The translations under genes and the position numbers were made by a program. From Pseudomonas fluorescens (GTDB taxonomy: Bacteria; Pseudomonadota; Gammaproteobacteria; Pseudomonadales; Pseudomonadaceae): a stretch of 64,000 bases of DNA. Positions 51,590 to 61,002 of this stretch are shown here, piece after piece (the first letter of the stretch is position 1; each line of letters starts with the position of its first letter). The stretch covers positions 1,573,826 to 1,637,825 of the forward strand of contig NZ_OZ024668.1 in NCBI RefSeq assembly GCF_902497775.2. Direction: 5' to 3'. The notes beneath the pieces were generated by a model. That model searched no databases, had not been told where the DNA came from, and saw only the letters and a list, made by a program, of their open reading frames with translations.

Positions 51590-53731
51590 TCAGAACGTGT
51601 AATCCACCGTCGCAAAATACGACCGTGGCTCACCCATGATCCACTGCTCACCGCTATGCGCAGTGGCCGCATAACGCCGGTCCAGCAGGTTGTTCAACTG
51701 CAAGCCCAGGCGCACGTCCGGCAGTACCTGCCAGCCGAGGTTGGCATCGACCACGGTAAAGCCCGGCACGCTCTGGCTGTTGGCGGTGTTGGCATAGCGC
51801 TCATCGACATAACGCAGGCCCATGCCGGCATCCACGCCATGGCGCAAGCCTTTGTTCACCCACAGGTTGGCGGTACGCCGTGGCACGTTGCTCGGCCGAT
51901 TGCCGGCACGGGAAACGGTTTGGCCATTCACCGTCTGGTCGAAATCGTCGTACTTGGCGCGCACCACCGAGGCGTTGGCCGAGACATGCCACTGGTTGGC
52001 CAGGGCCAACTCCAGGGTCGCTTCCAGGCCATTGGAAGTCTGCTGGCCGGCCTGTTCCTTCTGGTGGGTGTCGGGGTTGTCGACCAGCAGCTTCTTCTTG
52101 ACGATGTGATAGGCCGCCAGGGTCCATTCGCCGCGGCCGTCCCAGAACAGCTGCTTGAGGCCGAACTCGGTCTGCTTGGCTTCAGTCAGGTCGAATTTTT
52201 GCTGGGTCGGGCTGAGGGTGACCAGGTCGCTGACACCATCCTCGCTGGTGGAGTACTGGCCGTACAGGCTCAGCGCGTCATTGACCGCGAACACCAGCCC
52301 GGCGCGCCAGTTGCCGCCGTTGAGGCTGCGGTCGGTGCGGGTGTCGTTGACCAGGTTGTTGCGGTCGATGTGGTTGTTGTCGCGGCGGATGCCGGTGACC
52401 AGCGACCAGCGCTCGGACAGTTGGGTGCGGTTCTCGGCGAACAACGCAAAGGTGCGGGTGGTGCTGTCGGTTTGCGGGCGGGTCGGGTCTTTACTGTGAA
52501 AGTAACCGGGCGCCGGGCTCCACGGGTCGATGAAGTCGCCGCCGATGTCGTTGTACGGCGAGTTGCTGTCGATGCCGAAGCGGATGCGGTTGTACTCGGC
52601 GCCGACCACGGTCTTGCTGGCAAGGCCAAACAGCGAATGGTCGAAGGTGAAGCTCTGGCGGTCACCGATCTGTTCCTGGTCGTGCTTGATTTCCAGGTAG
52701 CTGCCGCGCTCCAGTTGGCCGACGTCGCTGTTCCAGGTGTAGTCTTCGGCGTTGCGCCAGTGCCGGCGGCTCTTGATGTAGTACAGCTGGTTGCTGGCGC
52801 TGATCGAGTCGCTGATGGTCCAGTCGGTATTAAGGCGGGTCCACTCGTCGTGGTAGTGCTGGGCCGAATCCTTGAGGTTGTAGTTCTTCTTGCGCAGGCT
52901 GTCGCGGTAATGGCCGTCGATCAGCGGCGTGCCGAAGTAGTTCATCGGGTCGGCGTCGCCGCGCTCGTGGGCGAGGGTGAAGCTCAGGTCGTCGCTGGCA
53001 TCGAAACGCAGGGCGGCGCTCATGGCCAGGTTCTTCGAGTCACCGCGGTCGATCCAGCCGTTGCTCTCCTGACGGTTGAGGGTCACCCGGTAGCTCAGCC
53101 GCTCGCTCAGCGAACCGCCGCTGTCCAGGCCCAGTTGCTGGCGGTCGTAGGAGCCGTAGCCCAGGCGCAGGTGGTTGCGGATCTCGCCGGCAAACGGCTT
53201 TTTCGGGATCACGTTGATCACAGCGCCAGTGGCGCCTTCGCCGTACAGCACCGAGGCCGGGCCACGGATCACGTCGATGCGTTCGACCATCCACGGGTCG
53301 ACCGGGAAGCTCTGGGTACCGGCACCGGTGTACATGCGCGAGCCGTCGAACAGGGTCATCACCGAACCATGGCCGCTGAAGCCGCGGGCCGACAGGGCAG
53401 TGTTGCCGTTGCCTGGCGTGCCCACCGAGGTGATCCCCGGCGAGCGGGTCACGGCGTCCTGCACGGTGAGGTTGTTGCGCCCTTCGATGACTTCGCTGCT
53501 GAGGCTGCTGGTGCTGGCCGGGGTGTCCATGGCGCTGAGGTTCAGGCGCGAACCGGCCGGCAGCGGGGTGGCCAGGCTGACGGTTTCGTTGTCGCTGTTG
53601 CTGGTGATGGCCGTCGAGGGCAGAGCCAGGGCAGAGGGGCTGCTGTCATCGGCGAAAGCCGGCACAGCGAAAGCCAGGCAAGGGGCCAGAGCATTGGCCG
53701 CCAGGGTGTGAAGCTTGGAATTACGGGACAT
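51590..53731 (-). CDS. TonB-dependent receptor under a cobalamin riboswitch
   Basis: A 713-residue outer-membrane receptor. The signal peptide ends near AVPAFADD, the plug covers about 70-200 (LTVQDAVTRSPGITSVGTPGNG, VERIDVIRGPASVLYGEGATGAVINVIPKKP), then a 22-strand barrel ends FATVDYTF. There is no STN domain. The sequence resembles siderophore receptors, yet its leader is a clear cobalamin riboswitch. So it imports cobalamin or a related corrinoid, or a metal tied to B12 metabolism (cobalt). Downstream no BtuCDF-type genes are seen. Confidence 0.9.
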   Translation of the reverse strand: MSRNSKLHTLAANALAPCLAFAVPAFADDSSPSALALPSTAITSNSDNETVSLATPLPAGSRLNLSAMDTPASTSSLSSEVIEGRNNLTVQDAVTRSPGITSVGTPGNGNTALSARGFSGHGSVMTLFDGSRMYTGAGTQSFPVDPWMVERIDVIRGPASVLYGEGATGAVINVIPKKPFAGEIRNHLRLGYGSYDRQQLGLDSGGSLSERLSYRVTLNRQESNGWIDRGDSKNLAMSAALRFDASDDLSFTLAHERGDADPMNYFGTPLIDGHYRDSLRKKNYNLKDSAQHYHDEWTRLNTDWTISDSISASNQLYYIKSRRHWRNAEDYTWNSDVGQLERGSYLEIKHDQEQIGDRQSFTFDHSLFGLASKTVVGAEYNRIRFGIDSNSPYNDIGGDFIDPWSPAPGYFHSKDPTRPQTDSTTRTFALFAENRTQLSERWSLVTGIRRDNNHIDRNNLVNDTRTDRSLNGGNWRAGLVFAVNDALSLYGQYSTSEDGVSDLVTLSPTQQKFDLTEAKQTEFGLKQLFWDGRGEWTLAAYHIVKKKLLVDNPDTHQKEQAGQQTSNGLEATLELALANQWHVSANASVVRAKYDDFDQTVNGQTVSRAGNRPSNVPRRTANLWVNKGLRHGVDAGMGLRYVDERYANTANSQSVPGFTVVDANLGWQVLPDVRLGLQLNNLLDRRYAATAHSGEQWIMGEPRSYFATVDYTF

Positions 53732-53854
53732 GTCGTTCCACAGTCAACAGGAATGAATGAATCCCGGAGGGAACAACGCATGGAGGCAAGGCGCGCGCGC
53801 AGGCGAACGCCAACCGGCCTGCGCCCGCCCACCGCGGGGTTGCCAAACAAAAGC

Positions 53855-54035
53855 TTCAGGCCGGTCTCCGGGCTTGCGAGGGTCGTGAAGGCCTTCACCT
53901 TCCCATGCCGTGGCACAGTGGTGTTTCGAAGGCTTCGCTCGCTTACCGTTGCGGGGGCAGCGCCGGACTAGTCATTGGCATGACGCACCGGCTTCCCGTT
54001 TCACCCTGCGCACGGCGGCGCAGGACACCTGAAAC
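53855..54035 (-). promoter_or_regulatory. Cobalamin riboswitch
   Basis: On the minus strand all expected pieces appear in order: GGTGAAACGGGAAGCCGGTG, then GCTGCCCCCGCAACGGTAAG, then CACTGTGCCACGGCATGGGA, then the B12 box AGCCCGGAGACCGGCCTG (53857-53874). After it a GC-rich hairpin with GCGCAGGC and GCCTGCGC arms lies before the receptor gene, a possible expression platform. It should shut the TonB receptor off when adenosylcobalamin or a relative binds. Confidence 0.95.
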
Positions 54036-54113
54036 TGGCGCGCATCTGAACATTGAACGTCTTTGCAGTCAATGACTTGCGAAGCGTCGCGGGTCAGCAC
54101 AGTCAATACAGAT

Positions 54114-54671
54114 TCAACGCCCGCGCTTGCGTGAAACCACCGCCTCGATGTTCTTGCGCCCGATCAGCATCGGCTGCTTGGGCTCTTCCAGCCACTTGTA
54201 CATCACCAGGCTGTCGACCAGGCCCAGGCGTGCGTGGCGAAAGGCGTTGGGCAAGCGCCCGACCACCGCAAAGCCGAGCTTTTGCCACAAGGCCAGCGCC
54301 ACCTCGTTGCTCGACACCACCGAGTTGAACTGCATGGCCAGAAACCCCAGCTCCCGCGCCAGACGCTGCGAGTGTTCGCACATCAACCGCGCCACGCCGC
54401 GCCCACGGGCGGCGTCGCAGACCATGTAGCCGCAATTGCTGACATGGTTGCCGGGGCCGGCGGCATTGGCCTTGAGGAAGTAGGAGCCCAGCAGCACGCC
54501 ATCCTCTTCGGCCACCAGGGTCTGCAGCGGCGTTTCCAGCCACAGCTGACGGGCTTGCTCCTGGCTCATGGCCGGGTCGAAGGCATAGGTTTCGCGGGCG
54601 CTGACAATGGCCTGGAAGGTCGGCCAGAAAAGCTCGAAGTCAGCGGCGGTCATGGGGCGGATGTGGATCAT
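54114..54671 (-). CDS. GNAT-family N-acetyltransferase
   Basis: A 185-residue acetyltransferase. The start at 54671 has AGGAAC upstream. Acetyl-CoA binding is seen in CDAARGRGVARLMCEHSQRLA; SSNEVALALWQKLGFAVVGRLP is the typical end. The acceptor is unknown. Confidence 0.9.
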   Translation of the reverse strand: MIHIRPMTAADFELFWPTFQAIVSARETYAFDPAMSQEQARQLWLETPLQTLVAEEDGVLLGSYFLKANAAGPGNHVSNCGYMVCDAARGRGVARLMCEHSQRLARELGFLAMQFNSVVSSNEVALALWQKLGFAVVGRLPNAFRHARLGLVDSLVMYKWLEEPKQPMLIGRKNIEAVVSRKRGR

Positions 54672-54766
54672 GGAGGTTCCTGAAAACGGTTCGCCCGCTA
54701 GCTTATGCGAAAACGCCAGGAAGTGGGTGAGGCGCGGCGCTTGCCGCGCACTCACTTGTGGGGTGG

Positions 54767-55111
54767 TTACTGCCCGGCCTTGCCCACGGCATCCATGGCC
54801 CGTGCCGAATACACCAGTGCCGCCCCGGCGTTCATCGCCACGGCCACGCCCAGGGCTTCGGCGATTTCCTCGCGGGTCGCGCCGTGCTTGACCGCCTGGG
54901 CCGAGTGCACGGCGATGCAGCCGTCACAACGGGTGGTGACCGCCACCGCCAGGGAGATCAGCTCGCGGGTCTTGGCGTCCAGGTGGTTGGTCTTGGCCCC
55001 GGCACCGCTGGCGGTCAGGTAACCGTTGACCGTGTCGGGAGAGAGTTGCTTGAGATCGCCGATGCCGGCCATCAACTGATTACGGTAGGTATCCCAGTCC
55101 ATCATGCTCAT
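54767..55111 (-). CDS. AhpD/carboxymuconolactone-decarboxylase-like protein
   Basis: A 114-residue protein. The CDGCIAVH motif (CxxC with a following His) is the redox site of AhpD-like members; LDAKTRELISLAVAVTTRC is typical. It is therefore likely a peroxide-reducing protein rather than a decarboxylase. The start at 55111 has AAGGTG upstream; an in-frame GTG three codons earlier is weaker. Confidence 0.9.
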   Translation of the reverse strand: MSMMDWDTYRNQLMAGIGDLKQLSPDTVNGYLTASGAGAKTNHLDAKTRELISLAVAVTTRCDGCIAVHSAQAVKHGATREEIAEALGVAVAMNAGAALVYSARAMDAVGKAGQ

Positions 55112-55232
55112 TGTCTTCACCTTGGTGTGGTTGGCAACTAGAACAGTGAAGCTAGTTTTTTTGCCGGCGGGGCGCCGTTGGTCGATGGTCTGGGAAAGGC
55201 AGGACTTTGGGAGGGGATCCAGCGCGGAGCGA

Positions 55233-55266
55233 GCCGCTCCTGTAGGAGCGGGCTTGCCCCGCGATG
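55233..55266. repeat. REP-type element
   Basis: CGCTCCT and AGGAGCG (55235-55250) form a small stem, followed by GGCTTGCCCCGCGATGG. It lies between two same-strand genes. Confidence 0.7.
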
Positions 55267-55274
55267 GCGACTTA

Positions 55275-56174
55275 TCAGATATAGATGAACACCAGCACCA
55301 ACGCCGCCACCACCGCCCATTTCTCCAGGTAGTAACGGGTACGGTTGCGCTTTTTCAGCGCCTTGCCGCGTTCGCGGACCTTGTAGATGCGGGTGAACAG
55401 GCGGTTGATACCGCCGGTCTTGTCGCCGGCATCGTTCGGCGCAGCCGCCGCAGCCATCACATTCTTGCTGAACCAGCGGTTGAACGCCGTGGCCCAGCGG
55501 TACTTGAGCGGGCGCTCGACGTCGCAGAACAGAATGATGCGGTTGTGCTCGGTCTGGTTCGAGGCGTAGTGGATGTAGGTCTCATCGAACATCACGCCCT
55601 CGCCGTCGCGCCAGGCGTAGTTCTCGCCGTCGACGCAGATGTAGCAGCCGTCGTCGTTTGGCGTGTCCAGGCCCAGGTGGTAGCGGTACGAGCCGGCATA
55701 AGGGTCGCGGTGACGGACCAGCTTGGAGCCCGGTGGCAGGGTAGCGAACATCGCCGCCTTGACCGTGCCGATGCCTTGCAGCAGTTCGGTGGTGCGCGGG
55801 CACAGCTTCATGGCCGAAGGGTGGCTCTCGCCGTACCACTTCAGGTAGAAGCGCTTCCAGCCGCTCTTGAAGAACGAGTTGAAACCGACGTCGTCGTAGT
55901 TCTGCGAGCTCTTGATCTCGCCGACGTGCAGCAGTTGCTGGGCCTCGGCGCGGATCTCTTGCCAGTTGTCCTGCAACGGCTTGAGCTCGGGGAACGATTC
56001 GACCGGCAGGTAAGGCTTGGCCGGCAGCTTGGAGAACAGGTACAGGAACACGTTGACCGGGGCCAGGAAGCTCGAATGATCACCCAGCTGACGGGTGATC
56101 TTGTGCCTGACTTTACCGCGAAAATGGACGTAGGCAATCGAGAAAACAAACAGTGAAACAAGGAAGATTTTCAT
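55275..56174 (-). CDS. lpxO: Lipid A hydroxylase LpxO (aspartyl/asparaginyl beta-hydroxylase family)
   Basis: A 299-residue Fe(II)/2-oxoglutarate dioxygenase. The start at 56174 (MKIFLVSLFVFSIAYVHF) begins with a membrane anchor; a second membrane helix lies at the C-terminus. Iron ligands are His and Asp in LVRHRDPYAGSYRYHLGLDTP and the distal His in DETYIHYASN; Arg in NRIILFCD binds 2-oxoglutarate. The size and both membrane ends are as in LpxO, which 2-hydroxylates a secondary acyl chain of lipid A. Confidence 0.9.
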   Translation of the reverse strand: MKIFLVSLFVFSIAYVHFRGKVRHKITRQLGDHSSFLAPVNVFLYLFSKLPAKPYLPVESFPELKPLQDNWQEIRAEAQQLLHVGEIKSSQNYDDVGFNSFFKSGWKRFYLKWYGESHPSAMKLCPRTTELLQGIGTVKAAMFATLPPGSKLVRHRDPYAGSYRYHLGLDTPNDDGCYICVDGENYAWRDGEGVMFDETYIHYASNQTEHNRIILFCDVERPLKYRWATAFNRWFSKNVMAAAAAPNDAGDKTGGINRLFTRIYKVRERGKALKKRNRTRYYLEKWAVVAALVLVFIYI

Positions 56175-56250
56175 GGGCGGGTACTTATCGATGTGGCGAT
56201 GCGCCATGGCATAAGCCCGCCAGCATAAACAATCGCGCCCACGGTTTGTA

Positions 56251-56763
56251 CTAAATGTTACCGGTTATGTGCTCGACCATAGTGCTAGGCCCATGGCTTT
56301 GCGTTAACGATTCAGCATCATCCGGATGGTTCAAGTAGGGCCCCAGGTCGCCGGCCGCCTGGGCCTGCAGCACGCCAACCACCACCTCTATACCGGCTGC
56401 CTCGAGCAGGGCGATCCCGGCGCCGGCATTGCGTGGATCGGGGTCGAGCATGGCCACGCACACGCGCTGGATGCCGCGTTTGGCCAAGGCTGTGGCACAG
56501 GAGGGGGTGCGACCATGAAAGGAACAGGGCTCCAGGGTCACGTAGGCTGTAACCCCGTCGGCTTCGCCTTCCAGTTGGGCCATGGCCATGGCTTCGGCGT
56601 GGTGTTGACCGGGGGGCTGGGTGAAACCGCGGGCAATGATCTGGCCGTTGCGCACCAGCACACAACCCACCGGCGGGTTGGGCAGGCAAGCGGGCAGGGC
56701 GCGGCGGCCTTCGCTCAGGGCCTGGTGCATGAACAGCTTATCGCTGGGTGAAAAACAGTCCAT
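56251..56763 (-). CDS. Stand-alone RibD-type deaminase domain protein
   Basis: A 170-residue zinc deaminase. The zinc site is HHAEAMAMAQ plus TLEPCSFHGRTPSCATAL (HAE ... PCxxxGRTPxC), as in the deaminase half of RibD. NPPVGCVLVRNG is also typical. The RibD reductase domain is absent. It may act on a pyrimidine of riboflavin synthesis or on another amino-pyrimidine. Confidence 0.85.
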   Translation of the reverse strand: MDCFSPSDKLFMHQALSEGRRALPACLPNPPVGCVLVRNGQIIARGFTQPPGQHHAEAMAMAQLEGEADGVTAYVTLEPCSFHGRTPSCATALAKRGIQRVCVAMLDPDPRNAGAGIALLEAAGIEVVVGVLQAQAAGDLGPYLNHPDDAESLTQSHGPSTMVEHITGNI

Positions 56764-56885
56764 TGTCGTTCAGCTCCTGGGGCAAAGGGCTGAGCATAGA
56801 CCGGGCTTGCAGAGGTTGCTCGCCGCCGTGAGGTGTCTGGCGGTAGAGTCAGCAACTGGAGCCTAAAAGCACAGGATGACAAGGC

Positions 56886-57425
56886 ATGGAACCAGGCATT
56901 GGCGAAACCGGTGAGCCGTTCAAACGGCTGTTTTTTGCCCTCGAATGCCTACCGCAGCAGCGCCGGGCGATTGCCCGCTGGCGCAGCGAGCTGGATATGG
57001 ATACCGGGCGGCCGGTGCCGTCGGCGAATTTCCACCTGACCCTGATGTTCGTCGGTGCGGCGGGCACGGCGCAGTTACCGGCGATCCTTGCGGCCGCAGC
57101 GGGGGTGAAAGTGCCGGGTGAGCCGCTGACGCTGGTGCTTGACCGGCTTGAGGTGTGGCGTTCGGCCAAGGCGTTGATGCTGGTGCCCAGCCAGCCGCCG
57201 GCGGCGTTGCGCCAGTTGGCCTATGCCCTGCAGCAGGCGATGCTGCCCTTGGGGTTTGCCCAGGACCCACGGGACTACCGCCCGCACCTGACCCTGGCCC
57301 GCGACTACCGTGGCAGCGAGCCGGAGGCGCTGGTGCCGGCAGAGTTTGTCCTGCGCGCGCGGCATTTCACCTTGTTCGAGTCGCGCAAGAGTCAGTACTG
57401 GCCGCTGGCGCAGTGGCCGTTATAG
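56886..57425 (+). CDS. thpR: RNA 2',3'-cyclic phosphodiesterase ThpR
   Basis: A 179-residue protein of the 2H phosphoesterase superfamily. The two HxTx motifs are in NFHLTLMFVG and YRPHLTLARD, which form the active site. FKRLFFALECLPQQ at the start is typical of ThpR/LigT. It opens 2',3'-cyclic phosphates on RNA. Confidence 0.93.
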   Translation: MEPGIGETGEPFKRLFFALECLPQQRRAIARWRSELDMDTGRPVPSANFHLTLMFVGAAGTAQLPAILAAAAGVKVPGEPLTLVLDRLEVWRSAKALMLVPSQPPAALRQLAYALQQAMLPLGFAQDPRDYRPHLTLARDYRGSEPEALVPAEFVLRARHFTLFESRKSQYWPLAQWPL

Positions 57426-57487
57426 CGTCACTGCGGCTATCTGCGTTGCCTGGTTTTACGACCGCTTCGCGCTCGATCGCTGGCAAC

Positions 57488-59932
57488 CTAGAACTGCGGT
57501 GTGTACTTCACGGTAAAGGTGAAGTTGCGCGGGTCACCGAAGTTGTTGTTGCCGTTGAGCTGGTTGTAGGCGGCGATGTAGTAGTGCTTGTCGAAGAGGT
57601 TGTTGGCGTTCAGCGACAGGCCTACTTGCGGGGTTGCCTGATAGGCCAGGCGCGCATTCCACACGGCGTAGCCGGGCACGTCGTAGGTGTGCTCGTAGCC
57701 CAGGGTATGCGACTGCGCGGTAAAGCCCAGGCCGGTGCTGACCTTGCTCCAGTCACCCGGCAGTTGGTAGTTACCCCACATGCGCAACATGTGCTTGGGC
57801 GTCCAGGTGCTGAACACCTTGCCCTTGTTGTCCGGGTCGTCGAGGTAGGTGGTGGTGTTGTAGGTGTAGCCGGCAAACAGCTGCAGGCCGCTGAGCACTT
57901 CGCCGCTGACTTCAGCCTCGATGCCCTGGCTGCGCACCTTGCCGGCGGCGGTGGAGCAGTACCAGTCATCGCAGGCAAAGCCTGAGGCCTTGTCGATGAT
58001 CGCGCGGTTTTCCTGGTCGTAGCGGAACACCGCCAGGGAGGTATTGACGCGGCCATCGAGCAATTCGCCCTTGATGCCCATTTCGTAGTTGCTGCCAATG
58101 ATCGGCTTGAGCGCCGCGCCGCCGACGCTGCGTTCGGTCTGTGGCACGAAGACGTCGGTGTAGCTGGCGTACAGCGACCATTCGCGGCTCAGGTCGTAGA
58201 CCATACCGATGTACGGGGTAACTTCACCGCTTTCGGTCATGGTGCTGGTCGGGCTGACCGAAGGGGCGCGGGTGACACCGGCATGCATGGTCGTGTCATA
58301 GCTGTAGTCGAACCAGCTGACCCGCGAACCCAGCACCAGGGTCAACGGTTCGGCCAGCTTGACCCGCCAGGCGCCATACAGGCCTTTCTGGCGCACGTCA
58401 TAGGCACTGCTGAAACCACGGCCGTTGGGCTTGTCGAGCAAGCTGTCGTAGCTGATATCCGGGCGGTGATGGTCGATATCGAAGATGTTGTCAGTGCTGT
58501 CGTTGAACGTGCGCGCGAACAGATCATCGGTGGTCAGCTTCGAGTAGTTGCCGCCCAGGGTGATTTCCTGCTCGAGGTTGAAGGCGTTGAATTTGCCCAC
58601 CAGGTTCATGTCGACACCGACCTTGGTGGAGTCGAAATCGGTCACCCAATCGGCATAGCTGACACCGCTGCCATCGAAGTTGATGGCATCGTCAACGGTC
58701 TGTACCCGCTGGTGGGTCGACTTGTTGCTCTCGCTCATGCGAATGGCACCAACGTGGAATTTCCAGTCGTCGTTGAAGCGGTGCTCAAGGTCGGCGTACA
58801 GGGTGGTGACGTCGATTTGCGAATGGTTCCAGCGTGAGCCGGTAAAGGTCGAACGCGGCACATCCAGGCCGCTGCCGTCGGCATAGCGCGGCAACCCACG
58901 CAGCATTGGCCGCGACTCGCCGTTGGACTGGCTGACCGCGAAGCCCAGGGTGGTGGCTTCGTTCAGGTCGAAGTCCAGCGCGCCGTACAGCGAATGGGTC
59001 TTGCTCCATTCGTAGTCGACGAACGAATCGCTCTGATCCTCGTCGGCGACGAAGCGCCCGCGCACAGTGCCGGCATCGTTCAACGGTCCGCCGGCGTCCA
59101 GTTGCAGGCCGTAGTGGTCCCAGCTGCCGGCCTTGCCGGTGACGGTCACGGTCGGCGTAGCCTGGCCGCGCTTGCGCACCAGGTTGACGGCGCCACCTGG
59201 GCTGCCGGTGCCTTGCAACAGGCCGGAAGCGCCGCGCAGCACTTCCATGCGGTCGAAGAAGATCAGGTCCTGGGTCGCCCAGTTGCCCAGCGAATAGGTG
59301 TTACGCGGGATCGCCACGCCGTCGTACTGCCAGTCGTCGATCTGAAAGCCGCGCGAATAAATGATCAGGCCTGGGCCCACGCCCTGCAGGCCGACCAGGC
59401 CGGTGGTGTGGTTGACCGCGTCCTTGAGGTCGACGATGTTCTGATCGTCCATCTGCTGGCGGGTCATCACCGTGACCGACTGGGGAATTTCCCTGAGGGT
59501 ATGGCTGCCCTTGCCAATGGTCGTCGCCCGCGCCGCATAGGAGCCGCTGCCCTCGGTGGTGGCCGCATCGAAACCGCTGCCGCTGATGCTGGTCGCACCC
59601 AGCTCCAGAGCGTTGCCGGCGTCGATGCTCGGCAGCACGCTGAAGTTGCCCTGTTCGGTGACCATCAATTGCAGGCCGCTGCCCGCCAGGGCCTTTTGCA
59701 TGGCCTGCACGGCGTTCATCCTGCCGACGATCGCCGGGGCCTGCTTGCCCTGTACCAGCGCCGGGTCCAGGGACACAATGCGCCCGCTTTGGCTGGCGAT
59801 GGCATTGAGGGTACTGGCCAGGGTGGCCGCGGGCAGGTTGAAGCTCAGGGCCTGTTCCTGGGCCTGGACGGTGCTGGCCAGCGTGGCCAGGGCCACGGCG
59901 ACAGGAAGGGCGTGGGACCAAGGGTTGAGCAC
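57488..59932 (-). CDS. TonB-dependent siderophore receptor with STN signalling domain
   Basis: An 814-residue receptor. The start is the GTG at 59932 with AGGAG upstream. A signal peptide (ending TVQAQEQ) is followed by an STN domain (about 25-100: LPAATLASTLNAIASQSGR, GRMNAVQAMQKALAGSGLQL), a plug (IPQSVTVMTRQQMDDQN, FDRMEVLRGASGLLQGTGSPGGAVN) and a barrel ending FTFTVKYTPQF. The STN domain is the hallmark of transducing receptors that signal to FecR and FecI, encoded just upstream. It is FpvA/FoxA-like; the siderophore is unknown. Confidence 0.93.
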   Translation of the reverse strand: MLNPWSHALPVAVALATLASTVQAQEQALSFNLPAATLASTLNAIASQSGRIVSLDPALVQGKQAPAIVGRMNAVQAMQKALAGSGLQLMVTEQGNFSVLPSIDAGNALELGATSISGSGFDAATTEGSGSYAARATTIGKGSHTLREIPQSVTVMTRQQMDDQNIVDLKDAVNHTTGLVGLQGVGPGLIIYSRGFQIDDWQYDGVAIPRNTYSLGNWATQDLIFFDRMEVLRGASGLLQGTGSPGGAVNLVRKRGQATPTVTVTGKAGSWDHYGLQLDAGGPLNDAGTVRGRFVADEDQSDSFVDYEWSKTHSLYGALDFDLNEATTLGFAVSQSNGESRPMLRGLPRYADGSGLDVPRSTFTGSRWNHSQIDVTTLYADLEHRFNDDWKFHVGAIRMSESNKSTHQRVQTVDDAINFDGSGVSYADWVTDFDSTKVGVDMNLVGKFNAFNLEQEITLGGNYSKLTTDDLFARTFNDSTDNIFDIDHHRPDISYDSLLDKPNGRGFSSAYDVRQKGLYGAWRVKLAEPLTLVLGSRVSWFDYSYDTTMHAGVTRAPSVSPTSTMTESGEVTPYIGMVYDLSREWSLYASYTDVFVPQTERSVGGAALKPIIGSNYEMGIKGELLDGRVNTSLAVFRYDQENRAIIDKASGFACDDWYCSTAAGKVRSQGIEAEVSGEVLSGLQLFAGYTYNTTTYLDDPDNKGKVFSTWTPKHMLRMWGNYQLPGDWSKVSTGLGFTAQSHTLGYEHTYDVPGYAVWNARLAYQATPQVGLSLNANNLFDKHYYIAAYNQLNGNNNFGDPRNFTFTVKYTPQF

Positions 59933-60018
59933 GGAATTCTCCTGATTATGTTGGCGTGTCAGGAGATAGGTGCGATGAGAAATGAAAACCGGACACAAAT
60001 ACGAGTGATTTTCATAAA

Positions 60019-61002
60019 TTATTTTTGTACCGGGGTTTTCGCTCGAATCAGCGTCAGCCACGGGCTGTACTGATCGACCTTGACCGGCAGGGTTTCGGCC
60101 AGCGCGGTGAAGGCTCGCTGCGGTTCGTCCAGGGGGAATACCCCTTGCACGCGCAGCCCGCGAACTTCGGGTTCGACCCGGACAAAGCCACGGTAGTACG
60201 GGCGCAGCGCCTCGACCACCGACTCGAGGGAATCGTCCAGCACATTCAGGCGCCCGCTCAGCCAGTCGGCGCGATGCCGCTCGCCATTGCCCAGGGTTTC
60301 GATGCGCTCACCCCTCAGCAGCGCGGCCTGGCCTTCCTGCACATCCAGCTCGCTGCCATTGAACAGCCGCGCCCGTACCGAATGCTCAAGCACCACCAGG
60401 CGCGTGGCCTGGGCCTCCTGGCTGACCAGAAAGCGCGTGCCCAAAGCGCGCATTTCACCCTGGGCACTACGCACCCGCAACGGTCGCTGCGGGTCGGCGG
60501 CGACCTGGATGATCAGCTCGCCACGGCGCAGGATCACCAGCCGCTGCTGCCCATCGAACTGCAGGTCGACGGCGCTGCCGGCGTTCAGGCTCAGGCGGCT
60601 GCCATCGGCGAGGGTGAAGTCGCGGCGTTCGCCCTTGGCCGTGCGCAAATCGGCCAGCAGCGCTTCGCCCACCTCACTGCGCGCGCCCAGCCACAGGCCA
60701 CCGCCGAGCACGCCGATGCCGACGAAGGCGCGCAGCAGTTCGCGCCGCGAGCCGTTGGGCTGCAGCAACAGCTGGCGAACCTCACCGGTGTGACCCGGGG
60801 CGCGGCGCTCGAAATTGCGCACGGTCTGGCAGGCTCCGCCCAGGCGTTTCTGCAAGCGTGCCCAGGCCTGGGCGTGGGCTGGGTCGCTGCCCAGCCACTG
60901 GCTGAAGTCGCTGTGCAACTGGGCGTCGGTGTTGCCCGAACTCAAGCGCACCATCCAGTCGATGGCGGCTTCTGCGCTGGGGTCGAGACGGCGCTGGCTC
61001 AT
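60019..61002 (-). CDS. FecR-type anti-sigma regulator
   Basis: A 327-residue inner-membrane protein. The N-terminal cytoplasmic part (about 1-90) with SAEAAIDWMVRLSSG and DPAHAQAWARLQKRL is followed by a transmembrane segment (about 92-105, VGIGVLGGGLWLG) and a FecR periplasmic domain (KGERRDFTLADGSRLSLNAGSAV, TPxQ-like sites, LLRGERIETL). It links the receptor STN domain to the sigma factor. The overlap with the sigma gene is 4 bp. Confidence 0.92.
   Translation of the reverse strand: MSQRRLDPSAEAAIDWMVRLSSGNTDAQLHSDFSQWLGSDPAHAQAWARLQKRLGGACQTVRNFERRAPGHTGEVRQLLLQPNGSRRELLRAFVGIGVLGGGLWLGARSEVGEALLADLRTAKGERRDFTLADGSRLSLNAGSAVDLQFDGQQRLVILRRGELIIQVAADPQRPLRVRSAQGEMRALGTRFLVSQEAQATRLVVLEHSVRARLFNGSELDVQEGQAALLRGERIETLGNGERHRADWLSGRLNVLDDSLESVVEALRPYYRGFVRVEPEVRGLRVQGVFPLDEPQRAFTALAETLPVKVDQYSPWLTLIRAKTPVQK

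Noticed and set aside
51488..53971. Plus-strand open frame of 827 residues opposite the TonB receptor
   Set aside because: It crosses the cobalamin riboswitch on the other strand and has a composition typical of an antisense shadow.
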